64,000 nt of DNA from Noviluteimonas gilva (GTDB taxonomy: Bacteria > Pseudomonadota > Gammaproteobacteria > Xanthomonadales > Xanthomonadaceae): NCBI RefSeq assembly GCF_009740395.1, contig NZ_WOXT01000001.1:62001-126000 (forward strand), written 5' to 3'. The translations under genes were made by a program, and so were the position numbers. The first letter of the stretch is position 1; each line of letters begins with the position of its first letter. The notes under the pieces were generated by a model. It was not told the DNA's origin. It saw only the letters and a list, made by a program, of their open reading frames with translations, and did not search any database. Shown in pieces: positions 18,893 through 27,224 of the stretch.

Positions 18893-20203
18893 CTATGGGC
18901 CAGCGGCTGTTTCGCCAGCGCCCAGGTCGGGCTCGCCCGCGGCCACCAGGGTGGCGAGCGTGAGGTCGCCGGTGACGTTGAGCGTGGTTCGGCACATGTC
19001 GAGGAAGTGGTTGACGCCCAGGATCATGCCGATGCCGACGGGGTCGACGCCGACCATCGCGCAGATCAGCGCCACCACCGGCAGCGAACCCGACGGCACG
19101 CCGGCCGTGCCGATGCCGCCGAGGATGCAGACCAGCATCACCATCGCCTGCTGGCCGAGGCTGAGGTCCACGCCGAAGAACTGCGCGAGGAACAGCACCG
19201 TCACGCCTTCGAACAGGGCCGTGCCGTTCTGGTTGGCGGTGGCGCCGACGGTGAGCACGAAGCGCGCGATGCGGCGCGGCAGGCCCAATTCCTCTTCGGC
19301 CACGCGCAGCGCGGTGGGCAGGGTCGCGTTGCTGGAGGCCGTGGAGAAGGCCATCACCATCGCTTCCTGCGCGCCCTTGAAGAACCGGACCGGCGAATGG
19401 CCGGCGATCTTCAACGCGATCGAATAGTTGACGAACAGGTGGAACGCGAGCGCGAGCACGACGACGCCGACGTACGCCCCCAATCGAATCAGCAGGTCGA
19501 AGCCGAAGATCGACACCAGGTTGAACATGAAGCAGAACACCGCGATCGGCGCGAGGCGGATCACCAGGCCGATCAGCGTCATCGAGATTTCGAGCAGGCC
19601 GTCGATGCCGCGCTTGAGCACTTCGGTCTGCGGCGTGGGCGTCAGCACCAGGCCGATGCCGAACATCACCGCGAAGAACATCAGCGACAGGATCGAACCG
19701 TTGCTCGACGCCGCGGCGATCACGTTGTCGGGCACGATCGAGACGAGCATGTCGATGCCGCGCGGTTGCGTCCCGACGCTGGCGACGATTTCCTTCGCGC
19801 GATCGGCGTTGTCGGCGAGCAACTGTTGCGCCAGCGCCGGATCCACGCCCGCGCCGGGCTGGAGCCAGTTCACCAGCACCAGGCCGAGCAGCACCGCCAC
19901 CGCCGAGAGCACCACGGTGTAGAACAAGGTCTTCCAGCCGATGCGGCCGAGCGCGCGCACGTCGCCCATTTCCGCGATGCCGACCACGAGTGCCGAGAAC
20001 AGCAACGGCACGATCAGCATGAAGATCAGCGCGAGGAAGACCTTCGAGAACGGCGTGGTGACGTAGGTGGTGAAGGCCTGCACCCACGCCAGATCGGTGA
20101 TGCCGCCGGCGTGGATCGCCAGGCCCGCCAGGATGCCGGCGATGAAGCCGATCGCGATCTTCGTGTGCAGCGGGAGGCGCTTGCGCGCGGTGGGCGTGGC
20201 CAT
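18893..20203 (-). CDS. Dicarboxylate/amino acid:cation symporter (DAACS family)
   Basis: 436 residues with about eight membrane segments and two re-entrant loops, the plan of GltP and DctA. The serine-rich loop of HP1 reads [12 protein letters not shown] at about residue 280. The TM7 motif, usually NMDGT, is NQNGT here; it binds sodium and substrate in relatives, so coupling or specificity may differ. HP2 reads [14 protein letters not shown], and TM8 has [16 protein letters not shown]. It likely imports C4-dicarboxylates, glutamate or aspartate with Na+ or H+. The ATG at 20203 begins a short basic N-terminus before the first helix; a longer frame to 20782 overlaps batD and is rejected. It sits 55 bases downstream of batD. 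Confidence 0.9.
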   Translation of the reverse strand: MATPTARKRLPLHTKIAIGFIAGILAGLAIHAGGITDLAWVQAFTTYVTTPFSKVFLALIFMLIVPLLFSALVVGIAEMGDVRALGRIGWKTLFYTVVLSAVAVLLGLVLVNWLQPGAGVDPALAQQLLADNADRAKEIVASVGTQPRGIDMLVSIVPDNVIAAASSNGSILSLMFFAVMFGIGLVLTPTPQTEVLKRGIDGLLEISMTLIGLVIRLAPIAVFCFMFNLVSIFGFDLLIRLGAYVGVVVLALAFHLFVNYSIALKIAGHSPVRFFKGAQEAMVMAFSTASSNATLPTALRVAEEELGLPRRIARFVLTVGATANQNGTALFEGVTVLFLAQFFGVDLSLGQQAMVMLVCILGGIGTAGVPSGSLPVVALICAMVGVDPVGIGMILGVNHFLDMCRTTLNVTGDLTLATLVAAGEPDLGAGETAAGP

Positions 20204-20258
20204 GCAGGTTCCTGGGCCGCGGACCCCCCGCGGAACGGATGCGACTGTAACGCGCGGC

Positions 20259-21914
20259 TCAGGCCGGGGGATAGAGCGGCGGCAGCGGTTCCGGGACGTT
20301 GGCGGCGCGTGCAGGCTTCTCCAGGCGCACGCCACGGGTGAAGGCGCGCCGCAAGGACTCGCGCGCGGTGCGCGGATCGGCGCCGGCCCAGCGCGCGCGT
20401 TGCAATGCGTCCAGTGCCGCACGCTGATCGGCGTCGGCGATGCGCGCGCGCAATGCATCGATGTCGGCGGCGGGCGGATCGACGGAGGCGCACAAGGTTT
20501 CGGCGATGTCGCCCAGGTCGCCGTCGGCCAATGCGCGCTTGAGGTCGGGGCGCGGGGATGCGGACTTCGCGGGCAACTCGGTCTTGTGCGCGTGCGTCGG
20601 ATGTCGGCCGAGGAAGAACAACAGCGTGAACAGCCAGAGCAGCGCGAACGCGGCGGCCGTCGCGGCCCAAGGCAACACGCGCCCCTGGATGCCGGGAATC
20701 GCGATGCGACCATCGCCGGTTTGCGTTGCGTCGGCGACATCGGCGGGCGCGCCGACACCGGGCACGCCATTGGCATTCGCACCGGTGCCCGGCGTGACCT
20801 GCAGTTCGATCGGCGGCAAGGTGGCCGTGCGCGCGACGCCCGCGCGCACGTCCCACCATTCCAGGCGCGGCGGATCGATGCGCAGCGCGCCGGCGCGCGT
20901 GGGCACGATCGAGAACGTGCGCGACAACGTCGTGCGCGGCCGGCCTTCGGTGAAGGATTCGTCGGCCTGCAAGGCGGCGGGGAACACTTGCGCCGCGCCG
21001 CTGGAGGCGAGTTTCAGTTCGGGCATCTGCGCTGCGACCGCGCCGTCGGCGATCGCTTCGATCTGCACGGTCGCCGATTCACCCGCGCGCACGGCTTGCG
21101 GCAACGCGACGTAACGCAGGCGCAGGTCGGTCAGCGGCAACCACGGTTGCGGCGCGTTCGCGGGAATCGCACGGACCTGCACGACGCGATCGGGTGCGTC
21201 GGCGGCGAGCGGACGTCGTCCATCGCCGAGCAGATCATCGAAGAATCCACCGACACCCTGCCCGCGGAAGCGCGCACCCGGCAACACGATGCGCCCGCTG
21301 CGTTCGCCGATGACGAGGAACCGACGTTCGACCACGTTGTAGCGGCGTCCGCCCATTTCCTGCGAATACTGCAGATCCTGGCCGACCTTGCGCAGCGTCG
21401 CGCCTTCCGGTTGGGATTGTTCGAGCGCGCCGGAGACCAGCGGCACGGCGGTGTACAGCCGCACTTTCAGGCCGACCGCCTGTTGCACCCACGGATCGCC
21501 GTCGTCGATTTCCGATTCGATGAATGCATCGTCGCCCGCCTTCGTCGGCACGCGGCTCATCGGCGCGACGGTGAGCGTGAGCGGCGGCGTGGTTTGCCCG
21601 CCGATGCGCAGCGACGGAATCGTGATCACGCCTTCGCGGCGCGGTTGCAGCACCACCGAGTACTGCGCGCTCACGGTGATGCGGCCGTTCTCCGCGCGCG
21701 CGCTGCGGGCGCTGGAATGTCCGCTGAGGATGAAGTCGCGTTCGAGCGGTGCGTAGTCGGGACCGCCCTGCGCGGAATCGGCGGCGACGTTGAGCGTCGT
21801 GGTCTCCCCCGCTTCGATGCGATCGCGATCCAGCCACGCGCGCACCTGCGCATGCGCTTGCGGCGCGAGCAGCGCGAACAGGACGAGCATTGCGACAGCC
21901 CACTTGCGCATCAT
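20259..21914 (-). CDS. batD: BatD family protein
   Basis: 551 residues. Signal peptide about 1-22 ending PQAHA, a large beta-rich periplasmic region typical of BatD (QVRAWLDRDRIEAGETTTLNV, YNVVERRFLVIGERSG), then one transmembrane helix at about 405-427 and a cytoplasmic tail of roughly 120 residues rich in Ala, Arg and Asp. Bat proteins act with MoxR ATPases at the envelope; the exact role is not settled. It overlaps the end of batB/C by four bases (ATGA) and is the last gene of the moxR operon. Confidence 0.88.
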   Translation of the reverse strand: MMRKWAVAMLVLFALLAPQAHAQVRAWLDRDRIEAGETTTLNVAADSAQGGPDYAPLERDFILSGHSSARSARAENGRITVSAQYSVVLQPRREGVITIPSLRIGGQTTPPLTLTVAPMSRVPTKAGDDAFIESEIDDGDPWVQQAVGLKVRLYTAVPLVSGALEQSQPEGATLRKVGQDLQYSQEMGGRRYNVVERRFLVIGERSGRIVLPGARFRGQGVGGFFDDLLGDGRRPLAADAPDRVVQVRAIPANAPQPWLPLTDLRLRYVALPQAVRAGESATVQIEAIADGAVAAQMPELKLASSGAAQVFPAALQADESFTEGRPRTTLSRTFSIVPTRAGALRIDPPRLEWWDVRAGVARTATLPPIELQVTPGTGANANGVPGVGAPADVADATQTGDGRIAIPGIQGRVLPWAATAAAFALLWLFTLLFFLGRHPTHAHKTELPAKSASPRPDLKRALADGDLGDIAETLCASVDPPAADIDALRARIADADQRAALDALQRARWAGADPRTARESLRRAFTRGVRLEKPARAANVPEPLPPLYPPA

Positions 21915-23731
21915 TCACCGCCCTCCAGTTGGCGGCGTTCGTATTCGAGTCGGAACTTCGCACGCAGCAGGCCGCCCGGATCGTCGGGGACGCGGCGCAG
22001 CCACGCTTCGTTCGCCAGGCGACGTTCGCGCTCCTGCGGCGTTTCGGCGCGCGCCTGCGCTTCGCCCTTCTGCGGCTTGCCGTCCTTGCCCTTGCCGAGC
22101 GCGCGCTGCATGCGTTCGCGTTGCGCGGCATCGGCGGCGCGTTGCGCCTCCGCTTGCTTCGGCGATTGGGGTTTGGCCTGGGCTTGCGTCTTCTGCTGCG
22201 AATCGCCGGCCTGCTCCGATGGCTTCGGTTGTTGTCCCGATTGTTGCGGTGCCGGCGACTGCTGCGGTTGCCCGTTCTGACCGGATTGCTGCTGCGCTTG
22301 TTGTTGCTGTTGTTGTTGCTGCGACTGCGATTGCCCGGACTGCTGTTGTTGCTGCTGCTTGCCGTCCTGCTTGCCCTGCGAGCGCGGATCGTTGCGCTTG
22401 GATCCGCCGGAGGGCGGCTTGCGCTTCATCGCGGCTTCGACCGCGCGGCGGTTCGCGATCGCATCGGGCATGTTCGGTTGCGCGCGCAACGCACGGTCGT
22501 AGGCCGCGATTGCGGCTTCGTACTGGCCCTGTTTCGCGAGTGCGTTGCCGTGGTTGTACTGCGCATCGGCGCCGGGCAGGCCGTCGTAGGCGTTCGCGGC
22601 GGCGTCGAACTTGCCGGCGCGATAAGCGGACTCACCGGCCTCCATGCGTTGCGCCGCCACCTGGTCCGCGCGTCGCCACAACGTGCCCTTCGGCGCTTCC
22701 TGCGCCTGCGCGAATCCCATCGGCACGCAAAGCACCAACAACATCGCGGCGACGCCCGCGCCGCGACGGAACGCGAACACCGCCAGCAACATCAGCGGTG
22801 GAATCAGCCAGTAGCCGGCGTCTTCCCAACTGCGACCAGCGCGGCCTTGCGTCGATGTCGCACCCGAGGCATCGGAGGTCAGGACACCCAGCGCGCGCAG
22901 GTCGGCATCGTCGATCGACAACGTCGCGAAACGCCCGCCGCCTGCACTCGCGAGCGATCGCAAGGATGCAGGATCGAGCGACACGCGCGAGATGCCGCCG
23001 CCCACTTGTTGCACGACGGTGCCCTCCTCGCTCCCCAGACCAAGTACGGAGACGCGCATGCCCTGCTTCAGCGCCTGCGAGGCGGCGGCATTCGCGGCGG
23101 CGTCGCCGTGGTCGGTGAGGACGAGGATGTCGCCATGGTCGAAACCGGCCTGGCGCATCAGTTCGACTGCGCGCGTGATGGCGCGATCCGGGCGATGCCC
23201 ATCGATCGGCATCACGTCGGGGGAGAGCGAATCGAGGAAGAGTGCAACGTTCGCGGCGTCGTCAGTGAGCGGCGCAACGGTGTAAGCGTCGTCGGCGAAG
23301 GCGAGCAAACCCACTTGCCCGCCCGCGCGTTCGCGCAGCAGCGTGGCGAGTTTCGCGCGCGCCTGTAGCAGGCGCGACGGCGGCAGATCGGCGGCCAGCG
23401 CGCTGCTCGACAGATCGAGTGCGACGACCAGCGGCGTGCGGCTCTGCCACGCCGGCTGCGCGACCTGTTTCCACGCGGGGCCCGCGAGCGCGAGCACGGC
23501 CAGTGTGAAGGCGAGCAGCACGGCAACGAGCGTGGAGCGCGTGCGCACGTTCGATGCCGGTTCGAGCAACCAGGGCAACAGGTGCGCATCGACCGACGCG
23601 CGCCAGACGTTGTCGCGGCGTCCGCGCTGCCACCACAACCACGCGATCACGGGCAAGGCGAGCAAGGCCCACAGCCACGACGGGCGCAGGAAATGCAGCG
23701 TATCGATCGCGCTCATGTGAAGCGGATTCAT
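21911..23731 (-). CDS. batB: BatB-BatC fusion: membrane VWA protein with TPR and Gln-rich tail
   Basis: 606 residues. Two N-terminal membrane helices (about 13-32 and 64-85) precede a von Willebrand A domain (about 95-290) with the metal-site motif as DLSSS at about 106, a variant of DxSxS. A third helix lies near 305-325 and a further hydrophobic stretch, possibly an internal signal-like segment, near 335. Then comes a TPR region (YNHGNALAKQGQYEAAIAAYDRAL, quoted here only as its start YNHGNALAKQ, near 390). The last 190 residues are rich in Gln, Ser, Pro and Lys with runs of Q, and end in a charged helix. In many species BatB and BatC are separate; here they are one polypeptide. The ATG overlaps the batA stop. 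Confidence 0.85.
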   Translation of the reverse strand: MNPLHMSAIDTLHFLRPSWLWALLALPVIAWLWWQRGRRDNVWRASVDAHLLPWLLEPASNVRTRSTLVAVLLAFTLAVLALAGPAWKQVAQPAWQSRTPLVVALDLSSSALAADLPPSRLLQARAKLATLLRERAGGQVGLLAFADDAYTVAPLTDDAANVALFLDSLSPDVMPIDGHRPDRAITRAVELMRQAGFDHGDILVLTDHGDAAANAAASQALKQGMRVSVLGLGSEEGTVVQQVGGGISRVSLDPASLRSLASAGGGRFATLSIDDADLRALGVLTSDASGATSTQGRAGRSWEDAGYWLIPPLMLLAVFAFRRGAGVAAMLLVLCVPMGFAQAQEAPKGTLWRRADQVAAQRMEAGESAYRAGKFDAAANAYDGLPGADAQYNHGNALAKQGQYEAAIAAYDRALRAQPNMPDAIANRRAVEAAMKRKPPSGGSKRNDPRSQGKQDGKQQQQQQSGQSQSQQQQQQQQAQQQSGQNGQPQQSPAPQQSGQQPKPSEQAGDSQQKTQAQAKPQSPKQAEAQRAADAAQRERMQRALGKGKDGKPQKGEAQARAETPQERERRLANEAWLRRVPDDPGGLLRAKFRLEYERRQLEGGE

Positions 23732-24729
23732 GCGCGCCTCCGCAACGGCACCGCACCCAGGGCCGCAAGGCCGAGTGCGATCGCGAGCGGCAGCGGATAG
23801 CGTTCGATGCGTGGGCGCACGGCTTGTCCCGGGCGACGAATCGGTTCGAGCCGATCGATCTCCGCGTAGATGCCCGCGAGCGATTCGGTATCGCGCGCGC
23901 GGAAGAAGCGACCGCCCGTGACCTGCGCGATCTGTTGCAGCCCCGATTCGTCGATCTCCGCATCGCCCCCGCCGGGCAGACGGAATCCGAACAGCGATAC
24001 GCCGCCCTCGCCACCGAACGCGATGGTGTGCACGCGCACTTTGGCATCGCGCGCGAGGTCGGCCGCCTTCGCGGGATCGAGCACGCCGGCGGTGTTCACG
24101 CCGTCGGTCAGGAGGATCACGACACGCTGGTCGGAAGGCTGCGATTGCAATCGCTTCACCGCGAGCGCGAGTGCATCGCCGAGTGCGGTCTCGCGCCCCG
24201 CGAGGCCGACGACGCTGTCCTGCAATTGCTGGCGCACCGTCGTCAGGTCGAGCGTCAGCGGCGTCAGTGTGTACGCGCGTTGGCCGAAGACGAGCAGGCC
24301 GACGCGATCACCGCCGCGACGGTCGAGGAAGTCGGCGAGTACGGCCTTCGCAGCGGTCAGTCGATCCACGACCTGCCCACCGAGTTCCATGTCCTCTTCG
24401 CTCATGCTGCCGGACAGATCGACGGCGAGCATCAGGTCGCGCCCGACTTGCGGCGGCGCGATGGGTTCGCCCAGTTGCTGCGGACGCGCGCATGCGAAGC
24501 ACAACGCGATCCACGCCAACCACGCGAGCAAGCCGGCGCCGCGGCCACGCAATGCGTGTCCGCTTCCTGCGGCAGCGATCTTGTCGATGTGCGCGCCATA
24601 GGGCACGCGCAACGCAGCAGCAGCCGAACGCCGGCGCGGCAGCAACCAACGCACGAGCAACGGCAGCGGAATCGCGAGCAGCGCGTACGGCCACGCGAAC
24701 GCGGATAGCCATGCGTCGAAGGCGTTCAC
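23728..24729 (-). CDS. batA: BatA-type membrane protein with VWA domain
   Basis: 333 residues with a GTG start that overlaps the upstream stop by four bases (GTGA); another GTG nine bases earlier is possible. Two N-terminal hydrophobic segments (about 10-30 and 55-75) are followed by a VWA domain with an intact metal site (DLSGSMS at about residue 95, LTDG near 195), and a C-terminal helix at 310-330. Members of this family sit in the inner membrane with the VWA domain in the periplasm or cytoplasm, and work with the MoxR ATPase encoded in the same operon. Confidence 0.88.
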   Translation of the reverse strand: MNAFDAWLSAFAWPYALLAIPLPLLVRWLLPRRRSAAAALRVPYGAHIDKIAAAGSGHALRGRGAGLLAWLAWIALCFACARPQQLGEPIAPPQVGRDLMLAVDLSGSMSEEDMELGGQVVDRLTAAKAVLADFLDRRGGDRVGLLVFGQRAYTLTPLTLDLTTVRQQLQDSVVGLAGRETALGDALALAVKRLQSQPSDQRVVILLTDGVNTAGVLDPAKAADLARDAKVRVHTIAFGGEGGVSLFGFRLPGGGDAEIDESGLQQIAQVTGGRFFRARDTESLAGIYAEIDRLEPIRRPGQAVRPRIERYPLPLAIALGLAALGAVPLRRRA

Positions 24730-25178
24730 CGCATCCACTCCAGATAGCGGCGGCGCGCGCGTTCGCGCAGATCGGCGACGGCGGCGGGGTCGACATCGCG
24801 ACGGAACGCGCCATCGAGCAGGACCGCGCCAGCCGTGCCACGGAACAGGGGTTCGCGCGCGCCGGCATCGAGATGCGTGCGCCAACGATCGCCTTCGTAG
24901 CGATCGGCTTCGGGATCCTTGCGACGCGCGGCGCGGCGCAGGAGTTCGGAAATCGCGGCCACTTGCGCGGCAGGTGTGTCGGCGCGTGCAAGCGCTTCGT
25001 CGAACACGCCGACGATCGCGCGATGGCGCACGCGCCTGCGATGCGCGAGGAACGCGAGCACGAGCGAGACGGCGACGATTGCGGCGAGCACGAGCCACCA
25101 GCCCGGCGCGGGCGGCCACCACGCGGTCGCCGGGGCGCCATGGACATCGCGCAGCACGAGATCGGGCGGCGTGCGCAT
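24726..25178 (-). CDS. DUF4381 family membrane protein
   Basis: 150 residues. It begins MRTPPDLVLRDVHGA, has one transmembrane helix at about residues 27-47 (WWLVLAAIVAVSLVLAF), and a cytoplasmic, Arg-rich helical domain ending RRRYLEWMR. This is the pattern of DUF4381 proteins, which are found between DUF58 and BatA genes in such operons. The ATG at 25178 lies two bases after the upstream stop; an extension to 25325 lies inside the DUF58 gene and is rejected. Its stop overlaps the batA GTG. Function unknown; context implies a part of the MoxR/Bat membrane complex. Confidence 0.8.
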   Translation of the reverse strand: MRTPPDLVLRDVHGAPATAWWPPAPGWWLVLAAIVAVSLVLAFLAHRRRVRHRAIVGVFDEALARADTPAAQVAAISELLRRAARRKDPEADRYEGDRWRTHLDAGAREPLFRGTAGAVLLDGAFRRDVDPAAVADLRERARRRYLEWMR

Positions 25179-25180
25179 GC

Positions 25181-26095
25181 TCAGGCCACGCTCGCCTGCG
25201 CGCGGCCCCAGGCACCGAGCCATGCATCGCTGGCCGCGTCGGTCGACAGGGTCTCGACGCGCACGCCGCGCGCGGGCAAGGCCTGCAACGCGGCCTCGAT
25301 GGGCGCGACGAATTCGCGGCGCCAACGCTGGCGTTGCGGCGCGCTCGCGAGGTCGAGTTCGACGCGGTGATCGTCGGTCGCGAACGGCAGCGCAGCCTTC
25401 GGCGGATCGCGCTCGAGCGGATCGACGAGCAGCAACACCGTCGTGTCGTGATGCAACGCGAACGCCGGCCAGCGATGCGGATCGATCGCGGCGATGCTCG
25501 CGGGATCGGCGAGGACGATCAGGCGCGAACCGGGCCGCAACACGCGTTGCGCCTGGTCGAGTGCGACGGCCAGGCCCGCATCCTCTTCGGGCGGCGCGGC
25601 ATACCAGCGCACGAGTGCATCGAGGACGCGCAACGCACCGCGCGGCCCGCCTGCGGGGGGAATCGGTGCTTCGCGCTGGCTGCCGCGCAATGCGGCGACG
25701 CGATCACCATCGCGCAATGCGGCCCACGCGGCGATCGCGCCCGCGCGCGCGGCCTGCACGGACTTGAAGCGCACGCGCGTACCGAAATACAGCGCCGGCG
25801 CGGTGTCGGCGACGATCAGCGTGAGGCGTTCGCGTTCGGCCTGGAACAACTTGGTGTGCGGGCGGCCGCTACGCGCGGTGAGGCGCCAGTCGATGTGGCG
25901 TGCGTCGTCGCCGATCGCGTATTCGCGCGACTCGGCGTATTCCATCCCGCGCCCGCGCATCGGCGAGAGCGCATGCCCGGTCACGCCGTGACGCCCGCGA
26001 CGCGGCGCACGTCGCCCGAGCGCAAGCGCCCGCAGGCCGACGAGTTCCTGCAGCGTGGGCGCGATGCCTTCCTGCGGCGGGACTGCGCGCGGCAT
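25181..26095 (-). CDS. DUF58 domain protein
   Basis: 304 residues. The core DUF58 signature is visible: GRGMEYAESREYAIGDDARHIDWRLTARSG, quoted here by its ends GRGMEYAESREY and DDARHIDW, near residues 50-75. A degenerate VWA-like fold follows (LIVADTA, RLIVLADPAS). Unlike many DUF58 proteins it lacks N-terminal membrane helices and is probably soluble. The ATG at 26095 sits two bases after the MoxR stop; a longer frame to 26314 is rejected. The family nearly always accompanies MoxR ATPases. Confidence 0.88.
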   Translation of the reverse strand: MPRAVPPQEGIAPTLQELVGLRALALGRRAPRRGRHGVTGHALSPMRGRGMEYAESREYAIGDDARHIDWRLTARSGRPHTKLFQAERERLTLIVADTAPALYFGTRVRFKSVQAARAGAIAAWAALRDGDRVAALRGSQREAPIPPAGGPRGALRVLDALVRWYAAPPEEDAGLAVALDQAQRVLRPGSRLIVLADPASIAAIDPHRWPAFALHHDTTVLLLVDPLERDPPKAALPFATDDHRVELDLASAPQRQRWRREFVAPIEAALQALPARGVRVETLSTDAASDAWLGAWGRAQASVA

Positions 26096-26097
26096 GG

Positions 26098-27102
26098 TCA
26101 GGGCAGCGGCACTTTGTCGAGCAGCGCGCGCACGAGGCGATCGCCATCCCAGCCTTCGGCGGTGGCTTCGTAACTCGGCAACACGCGATGGCGCAGGACG
26201 TCGGGCGCGATCGCGCGCACGTCTTCGGGCGTAACGAAGTCGCGGCCGGCGAGCCAAGCACGCGCACGTGCGCAGCGTTCGAGTGCGATCGAACCGCGCG
26301 GGCTCGCGCCCCATGCGATGCGGCGCGCGAGTGCGGCGTCGTAACGCGTCGGTTCGCGCGAAGCGAGGACGAGTTCGATCAGATAACGCTCCACCGGCGG
26401 CGCGAGATGCAGGTCGAGCACCGCGGCGCGTGCTTCGAAGACATCGTCGATCGGCATGCGTTCGACCGCTTCGGTGGTCGCCTGCAACACGTTGCGCGCG
26501 CGTTCGCGGGCCAGGCGCAGGATCTCGGTTTCCGCGGCGGCGGCGGGGTAGCCGATGCGCAGGTACATCAGGAAGCGATCGAGCTGCGCTTCGGGCAGCG
26601 GGAACGTGCCTTCCTGTTCGATCGGATTCTGCGTGGCCATCACCAGGAACAGCGCCGGCAGCGGATAGGTCTGCCGGCCGACGGTGACCTGGCGTTCGCC
26701 CATCGCTTCGAGCAGCGCCGATTGCACCTTCGCCGGCGCGCGGTTGATTTCGTCGGCGAGCAGGATCTGATGGAAGATCGGGCCGGGCTGGAATTCGAAG
26801 CGGCCGTCCTGCGGGCGCCAGACTTCGGTGCCGGTGAGGTCGGCGGGCAGCAGGTCCGGCGTGAACTGCACGCGGGCGAAGGCCGCGTCCAGCCGCGCGG
26901 CGAGTGCGCGGATGGCGCTGGTCTTGGCCAGGCCCGGCGCGCCTTCGACGAGCAGGTGCCCATCGGCCAGCAGCGCGATGAGCAGGCGTTCGATCAGCTC
27001 GCCCTGCCCCACGATCTGCGCGGAGAGCTGGTCGCGCAGCGCCGAAAAGGCGGCGTGCAGGCGGGACGGCGGTGCGGTGCGGCTTTCGGCGCGATTGTCC
27101 AT
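26098..27102 (-). CDS. MoxR family AAA+ ATPase
   Basis: 334 residues. Walker A is read as GAPGLAKTS at about residue 58 (the K/A variant usual in MoxR), Walker B as LLADEINRAPAK near 120, and sensor 1 as MATQNPIEQEG near 160. MoxR ATPases act as chaperones or metal-insertion factors for VWA proteins, here presumably BatA and BatB. The ATG at 27102 was chosen over 27180 because the shorter form starts just before the conserved helix. First gene of a six-gene leftward operon with stops and starts separated by two bases or overlapping. Confidence 0.9.
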   Translation of the reverse strand: MDNRAESRTAPPSRLHAAFSALRDQLSAQIVGQGELIERLLIALLADGHLLVEGAPGLAKTSAIRALAARLDAAFARVQFTPDLLPADLTGTEVWRPQDGRFEFQPGPIFHQILLADEINRAPAKVQSALLEAMGERQVTVGRQTYPLPALFLVMATQNPIEQEGTFPLPEAQLDRFLMYLRIGYPAAAAETEILRLARERARNVLQATTEAVERMPIDDVFEARAAVLDLHLAPPVERYLIELVLASREPTRYDAALARRIAWGASPRGSIALERCARARAWLAGRDFVTPEDVRAIAPDVLRHRVLPSYEATAEGWDGDRLVRALLDKVPLP

Positions 27103-27177
27103 TGCGGGTCGGGGGATCCCGGGCGGTGTCGGGCCGAGTTTGACTGGTTCGCGGCCCGTTGGTTCACCCCAAAACGG

Positions 27178-27201
27178 CAACGGGGCCGTGAGGCCCCGTT
27201 G
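27178..27201 (-). terminator. Terminator of the pilMNOPQ operon
   Basis: Ten-base stem (27178-27187 with 27192-27201), four-base loop, followed on the minus strand by CCGTTTTG. It lies 24 bases past the pilQ stop and before the MoxR gene. Confidence 0.85.
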
Positions 27202-27224
27202 CGTTCATCGTTCGTCGATACAGA

